DNA of 64,000 nucleotides from SIG598 sp045580875 (GTDB lineage Bacteria > Bacillota > Clostridia > Oscillospirales > Acutalibacteraceae). Made by a program: the position numbers and the translations under genes. Of the stretch, positions 60,121 through 64,000 are shown piece after piece. A model generated the notes under the pieces. That model searched no databases. It was not told where the DNA came from and was given only the letters and a program-made list of their open reading frames with translations. The stretch lies in contig JAZNOP010000060.1 of the NCBI GenBank assembly GCA_045580875.1, positions 3,364 to 67,363 of the forward strand, read 5' to 3'. The stretch's first letter is position 1. Every line of letters starts with the position of its first letter.

Positions 60121-61938
60121 ATGCTTTTCAGGAAACAGGACGAAACGCCGTCACAGAAAAAAGACTCAGCAGTCAAATCGCTTAAGTTTCTGCTGGGTCA
60201 CATGAAGCCGTTCTGGCATCTCTATCTGTTCACTGCGGTATCACTCTTTGCAGCTGTTCTGCTCAACGCTGCACTGCCCGACCTGATGGGTCGTATTATT
60301 GACGAGGTAATTCTCGACACCTCGTCCGATGCCGGCGCACGTGCGGCTGTGCTTGCACGTCTGCTCATCACTCTGATTGCCTGCGGACTGGGACACGCGG
60401 TATTCAACTACGCCAAGGAATACACCGCTGACGTCATCGGTTCACGAATCGGCAAAAATATGCGTTCCCAGCTTTTTGACCATATCCAGAAGCTGGGTGT
60501 CGGATACTTCAGCAAAAACAACACCGGTGAGCTGATGGCACGTATCAAGGACGACGTCGACAAGATATGGTTCATTCTCGGCTTTGCCGGCATTCTCACG
60601 CTGGAATGCGTTTTCCACACGGTTGTCACGCTGGTGTGCATGGTCAGGATCAGCCCGCTGCTCACCCTTATCCCGATAATTGTCATGGCAATCGTAGCCT
60701 GCATTGCGGTACACATGGAAAAAGCACTCGACAAGAGCTACGATGCTCTCAGTGAAGAAAACGCAGAACTCAACACTGTCGCTCAGGAAAACCTTGCCGG
60801 CGTGCGCACTGTCAAGGCATTCTCACGCGAAAGCTTTGAGATTGACAAATTCCGCAAGCATAACAGGAATTATTACAACTTGAATCTTGAGCTTACAAAA
60901 ACGCTTATAAAGCATCATCCTTACATAACCCTTGCAACAAGGATTCTGCTTGTTGCAGTAATACTCATCGGCGGAGCACTGATACTCACCGGCGTAAGCA
61001 AGATGTCACTCGGTGATCTCGGTGCATTCTCCGAATACGCCAACGGCATAATCTGGCCGATGGAGTGCCTTGCATGGCTTGCCACGGAGATAGCATCTGC
61101 GGTCGCATCAAACCGCAAGATAGCACGCATTCTTGAGGAGGAACCTGAGATCGTCGAGCCGGAACAGCCTGTTGTTCTCGACGGCGTCAGCGGTCAGATC
61201 GATTTTGAAAATGTCAGCTTCTCTCTTGCTGACAATGAGATTCTCAGAGATATCAGCTTCTCTGTTGCTCCCGGAAAGACGCTCGGAATCATGGGACTTA
61301 CCGGTTCAGGCAAGAGCACCGTCATCAATCTGCTTGAGCGCTTCTACGATGTCGACAGCGGCTCGGTAAAGGTTGACGGCGTTGACGTACGCTCCATGAG
61401 TCTTTCTCAGCTGCGCGGAAGTGTCGCTGTTGTAATGCAGAACGTATTCCTCTTCTCCGACAGTATCAGCGAAAACATCAGCATGGGCAGCCGCGGAGAG
61501 CTGACCGACAGCGATATGCGCGCCGCTGCTGATGCTGCGTGTGCATCTGAATTTATCGATCAGCTTGATGAGGGCTATGAAACCATCATCGGTGAGCGCG
61601 GTGTCGGTCTTTCCGGCGGTCAGAAGCAGCGCATAAGCATCGCAAGAGCTTTTGCAAAGCATTCCCCAATTCTGGTGCTTGACGATGCAACCTCTGCGCT
61701 CGACATGGAGACTGAGTACGAACTGCAGCAGGCTCTGCGCCGTTTTTCCGATGCCACCAAGATAATAATTGCACACAGAATCTCAGCGGTAAAAGATGCC
61801 GATGAGATAATTATTCTTGATAACGGTGTGATAGCCGAGCGCGGTACACACTCCGAGCTCATGAAGAAGCGCGGTCACTACTACACCACCTACACGGCGC
61901 AGTACAGCACCGACGATATAATGCCGGAAATGGCTTAA
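60121..61938 (+). CDS. ABC exporter half-transporter, degenerate-site subunit
   Basis: A 605-residue type IV ABC exporter subunit: basic N-terminus, six membrane helices and a nucleotide-binding domain with Walker A IMGLTGSGKST, canonical signature GLSGGQKQR and Walker B ILVLDDATSALD, where Asp replaces the catalytic Glu; the switch His is kept (IIAHRISAV). ATG 60121 follows AAAGGAGG; the longer frame from 60094 would contain that site. It lies behind a leader ORF and terminator. The partner follows after 18 bases. It is likely the BmrC-like half of a multidrug or peptide exporter. Confidence 0.92.
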   Translation: MLFRKQDETPSQKKDSAVKSLKFLLGHMKPFWHLYLFTAVSLFAAVLLNAALPDLMGRIIDEVILDTSSDAGARAAVLARLLITLIACGLGHAVFNYAKEYTADVIGSRIGKNMRSQLFDHIQKLGVGYFSKNNTGELMARIKDDVDKIWFILGFAGILTLECVFHTVVTLVCMVRISPLLTLIPIIVMAIVACIAVHMEKALDKSYDALSEENAELNTVAQENLAGVRTVKAFSRESFEIDKFRKHNRNYYNLNLELTKTLIKHHPYITLATRILLVAVILIGGALILTGVSKMSLGDLGAFSEYANGIIWPMECLAWLATEIASAVASNRKIARILEEEPEIVEPEQPVVLDGVSGQIDFENVSFSLADNEILRDISFSVAPGKTLGIMGLTGSGKSTVINLLERFYDVDSGSVKVDGVDVRSMSLSQLRGSVAVVMQNVFLFSDSISENISMGSRGELTDSDMRAAADAACASEFIDQLDEGYETIIGERGVGLSGGQKQRISIARAFAKHSPILVLDDATSALDMETEYELQQALRRFSDATKIIIAHRISAVKDADEIIILDNGVIAERGTHSELMKKRGHYYTTYTAQYSTDDIMPEMA

Positions 61939-61956
61939 TGAAAGGAGGCGATCGCC

Positions 61957-63777
61957 ATGTCTGTCAACAGCTTCCGTGAAGACGAGGAACAAAAGGTTCA
62001 ACTGAAAAAGGACGTCGTAATGAGAATACTGCGTTATCTGACCGGCTACAAAAAGCAGATTATTCTGGTTTTTGCCGTCATGGCAGTCACTATTGCGATT
62101 TCCACAATAAATCCGCTTATTATTGAAAAGGCACTCAACGATTATGTGCCTGCACAGGATAAGGCGGCAGGACTGCGGGGTCTGCTCATGCTGGGCGGCA
62201 TCGCAATCGTACTCAACATCATCTTCATTATCGGCGTACGCGTCAGAATGAGAATGATGGCTGAGATTTCCAACGAGATAGTCATGAAGATACGTGACGA
62301 TCTCTACTGTCATATTCAGACTCTCGGCTTCAGATTCTTTGACAGCCGACCCACCGGAAAGATTCTGGCAAGAGTTATCGGCGACGTAAACTCTCTGAAG
62401 GATCTTCTCTCAAACTTTGTCACCACCCTTATCCCCGATTTTCTGACACTGGCAGTAGTTGTCATTGTCATGATAGTCAAGAGCCCGGTGCTTTCGCTCG
62501 CCGCGCTCATCACACTGCCTTTCCTTGTTGCTCAGATGTTCATTGTTGAGATCATCGCCCACAAGCGCTGGCAGACCTACCGTAAAAAGAGCAGTAATCT
62601 CAACGCATTCACTCATGAGGATTTCTCCGGCATCCGTGTTATTCAGAGTTTCAGCGCCGAGGAAGAAACCCGTGAGGATTTCGAGATTCTGAGCAAGGAA
62701 TACGACACATACTTCGAGCGCGCTGTACGCTGGGGCGACAGCATCGGTCCCTTTACCGACTTTATGTGGGTAGTCGGCGGCGCCATTCTTTACTGGCTCG
62801 CTGCAAAACTTATCGGTGCCGAGGGCAGCGACATTGGCATCGGCACACTTGTTGCATTCTCCACCTACATGGGACTTTTCTGGAATCCTATACGCAATCT
62901 TTCCACTTTCTACACACAGCTTATCACCAATATGTCCGCTGCCGAGCGAATCTTCGAGATACTCGACACAGAGCCGGAGATATTCGACAAGGAAGACTGC
63001 ACTGAGCTGCCTGATGTAAAGGGCGAGGTTGAATTCCGCAACGTAACCTTTGCCTATGCTGATGAGCCTGAAACGCTTGTTCTTGAAAACGTGAGCTTCA
63101 AGGCTGCCGCCGGTGAAACAATCGCACTTGTAGGTCCGACCGGTGCAGGCAAGACAACCATCGTCAATCTGATAAGCCGATTCTATGATGCTGTCAGCGG
63201 AGAGGTGCTCATTGACGGATATGATGTCCGCGATGTTTCACTCGAGAGCCTTCGCCGTCAGATGGGCGTTATGACACAGGACAACTTTATTTTCTCAGGT
63301 ACGGTCAGGGACAACATTCGCTACGGACGGCTTGACGCGACCGATGAAGAGGTAGAGGCTGCCGCAAAGGCTGTCGGCGCTCACGACTTTATTATGAAGA
63401 TGGAAAAGGGCTATGATTCTGAGCTTTCCGAGCAGGGCAGCGGTCTTTCTGCCGGTCAGCGCCAGCTTATCGCATTTGCACGAACAATGGTATCCTCTCC
63501 GAAAATACTTATTCTCGACGAGGCGACCTCCAGCATAGACACCCACACGGAGCTTATGGTACAGGCCGGCATTGCAGCAATGCTCAAGGGACGCACATCA
63601 TTCGTCATAGCGCATCGTCTTTCCACCATCAAGCGTGCGGACAAGATAATGGTCATCAATCACTGCGGTATTGATGAGGCAGGAACCCACGAGGAGCTTA
63701 TGGCAAAGAAAGGTGCGTACTATCAGCTCTACAGAGCACAGTTCAGAAGTCTGCTCGATGACATTCAGACTGCATAA
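61957..63777 (+). CDS. ABC exporter half-transporter, catalytic-site subunit
   Basis: A 606-residue partner subunit with six membrane helices and a nucleotide-binding domain with Walker A LVGPTGAGKTT, changed signature GLSAGQRQ, Walker B ILILDEATSSID with the catalytic Glu, and the switch His in VIAHRLSTI. It complements the degenerate Glu of the preceding subunit, so the pair is a heterodimer with one active ATP site. GAAAGGAGG precedes ATG. A strong terminator ends the operon. It is a close structural parallel to the pair at 49653-53149. Confidence 0.92.
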   Translation: MSVNSFREDEEQKVQLKKDVVMRILRYLTGYKKQIILVFAVMAVTIAISTINPLIIEKALNDYVPAQDKAAGLRGLLMLGGIAIVLNIIFIIGVRVRMRMMAEISNEIVMKIRDDLYCHIQTLGFRFFDSRPTGKILARVIGDVNSLKDLLSNFVTTLIPDFLTLAVVVIVMIVKSPVLSLAALITLPFLVAQMFIVEIIAHKRWQTYRKKSSNLNAFTHEDFSGIRVIQSFSAEEETREDFEILSKEYDTYFERAVRWGDSIGPFTDFMWVVGGAILYWLAAKLIGAEGSDIGIGTLVAFSTYMGLFWNPIRNLSTFYTQLITNMSAAERIFEILDTEPEIFDKEDCTELPDVKGEVEFRNVTFAYADEPETLVLENVSFKAAAGETIALVGPTGAGKTTIVNLISRFYDAVSGEVLIDGYDVRDVSLESLRRQMGVMTQDNFIFSGTVRDNIRYGRLDATDEEVEAAAKAVGAHDFIMKMEKGYDSELSEQGSGLSAGQRQLIAFARTMVSSPKILILDEATSSIDTHTELMVQAGIAAMLKGRTSFVIAHRLSTIKRADKIMVINHCGIDEAGTHEELMAKKGAYYQLYRAQFRSLLDDIQTA

Positions 63778-63795
63778 TCAAATTATTATCAGGCG

Positions 63796-63830
63796 ACAGT
63801 GCGAAGGAGAAATCCTTCGCACTGTTTTTT
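63796..63830 (+). terminator. Intrinsic terminator of the exporter operon
   Basis: A perfect 13-bp stem ACAGTGCGAAGGA with its complement, a GAAA loop and TTTTTT. Confidence 0.92.
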
Positions 63831-63875
63831 ATGCAGAGGTGAATTTGGGTTTATATGAATAAGTCAGCGGAAACC

Positions 63876-64000
63876 TAAGGAGCCTCCCTCTGACGAGGGA
63901 GGTGGCTCGCAGAGCCGGAGGGAGAGAAAAAATTGGCTTAAATCTGCGATTTGTCTCTCCCTCAGTCAGCTTCGCTGACAGCTCCCTCGTCAGAGGGAGC
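63876..64000. repeat. Intergenic inverted-repeat element, cut by the window end
   Basis: GCCTCCCTCTGACGAGGGAG at the left recurs in inverted form at the right edge (CTCCCTCGTCAGAGGGAG). Inner inverted pairs are GGAGGGAGAG/CTCTCCCTC and GTCAGCTTCGCTGAC. Palindromic extragenic repeats with this GAGGGAG core are common in gut Clostridia. No open frame is inside. The right boundary is outside the window. Confidence 0.7.

Overview
The window looks like a chromosomal segment of a Gram-positive anaerobe of the class Clostridia, most likely an Oscillospiraceae/Ruminococcaceae-type gut or rumen bacterium. The reasons are AGGAGG-type ribosome binding sites, sigma-A promoters with 17-bp spacers, a SpoVAC homologue, an LCP cell-wall protein, cell-wall-binding (CWB2) repeats, a GPH-type glycoside symporter, iron-alcohol dehydrogenase and many strong intrinsic terminators. 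I see no tRNA gene, complete rRNA gene, CRISPR array, transposase or phage structural gene. Gene ends were taken from open reading frames; many starts were moved downstream to the codon with a good ribosome binding site.

Layout. 0-1.5 kb: end of an OmpR-type response regulator and its kinase. 1.6-6.1 kb (minus strand): poorly recognised genes (a 439-residue protein of unknown family, a stand-alone Lon-like AAA+ ATPase) and a non-coding stretch with a 26-nt exact match to the 16S rRNA 530 loop. 6.4-7.8 kb: MnmM-type methyltransferase and a PHP phosphoesterase. 8-14 kb: a glucuronide/hexuronate locus (GH2 glycosidase, UxuA, SDR fructuronate reductase, divergent GPH symporter). 14.0-17.8 kb: an operon for an aromatic acid (Na+ symporter, phenylacetate-CoA ligase, ACT protein) preceded by a Phe/Tyr leader peptide and a terminator. 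17.8-21.8 kb: SGNH hydrolase, an AraC-phosphotransferase fusion, an XRE-GyrI-like regulator, SpoVAC. 22-27.6 kb: glycerate kinase followed by an FAD enzyme, acyltransferase, nitroreductase and lipoprotein.

27.6-37 kb: LCP protein, family-4 uracil-DNA glycosylase, a TetM-like translational GTPase fused to a YacP/Rae1-like NYN nuclease, then a membrane-associated locus (11-residue-repeat amphipathic protein, two related 2-TM proteins, a broken gene, a second two-component system, a polytopic membrane protein). 37-49.6 kb: metabolic and housekeeping genes (Fe-ADH, D-2-hydroxyacid dehydrogenase, GH3 glucosidase, RidA-IlvB-IlvN, a FliB-like Cys protein, an MFS carrier, a Phd-Doc module, YitT, an XRE regulator). 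49.6-57.8 kb: a heterodimeric ABC exporter and two large secreted cell-wall hydrolases. 57.9-59.3 kb: HisH-HisF. 59.4-64 kb: a multi-hairpin repeat, a 34-codon leader ORF with terminator, a second heterodimeric ABC exporter, and a repeat cut by the window end.

The strongest candidates for undescribed biology are: (1) the alternating Tyr/Phe leader peptide and attenuator over the aromatic-acid operon, fitting control of Phe/Tyr supply by reductive carboxylation of arylacetates; (2) the ribosome-protection-type GTPase fused to an A-site-type mRNA nuclease; and (3) a BmrB-like leader/terminator in front of an ABC exporter pair. All functional statements are inferences from sequence read by eye; no database search or RNA folding was run.
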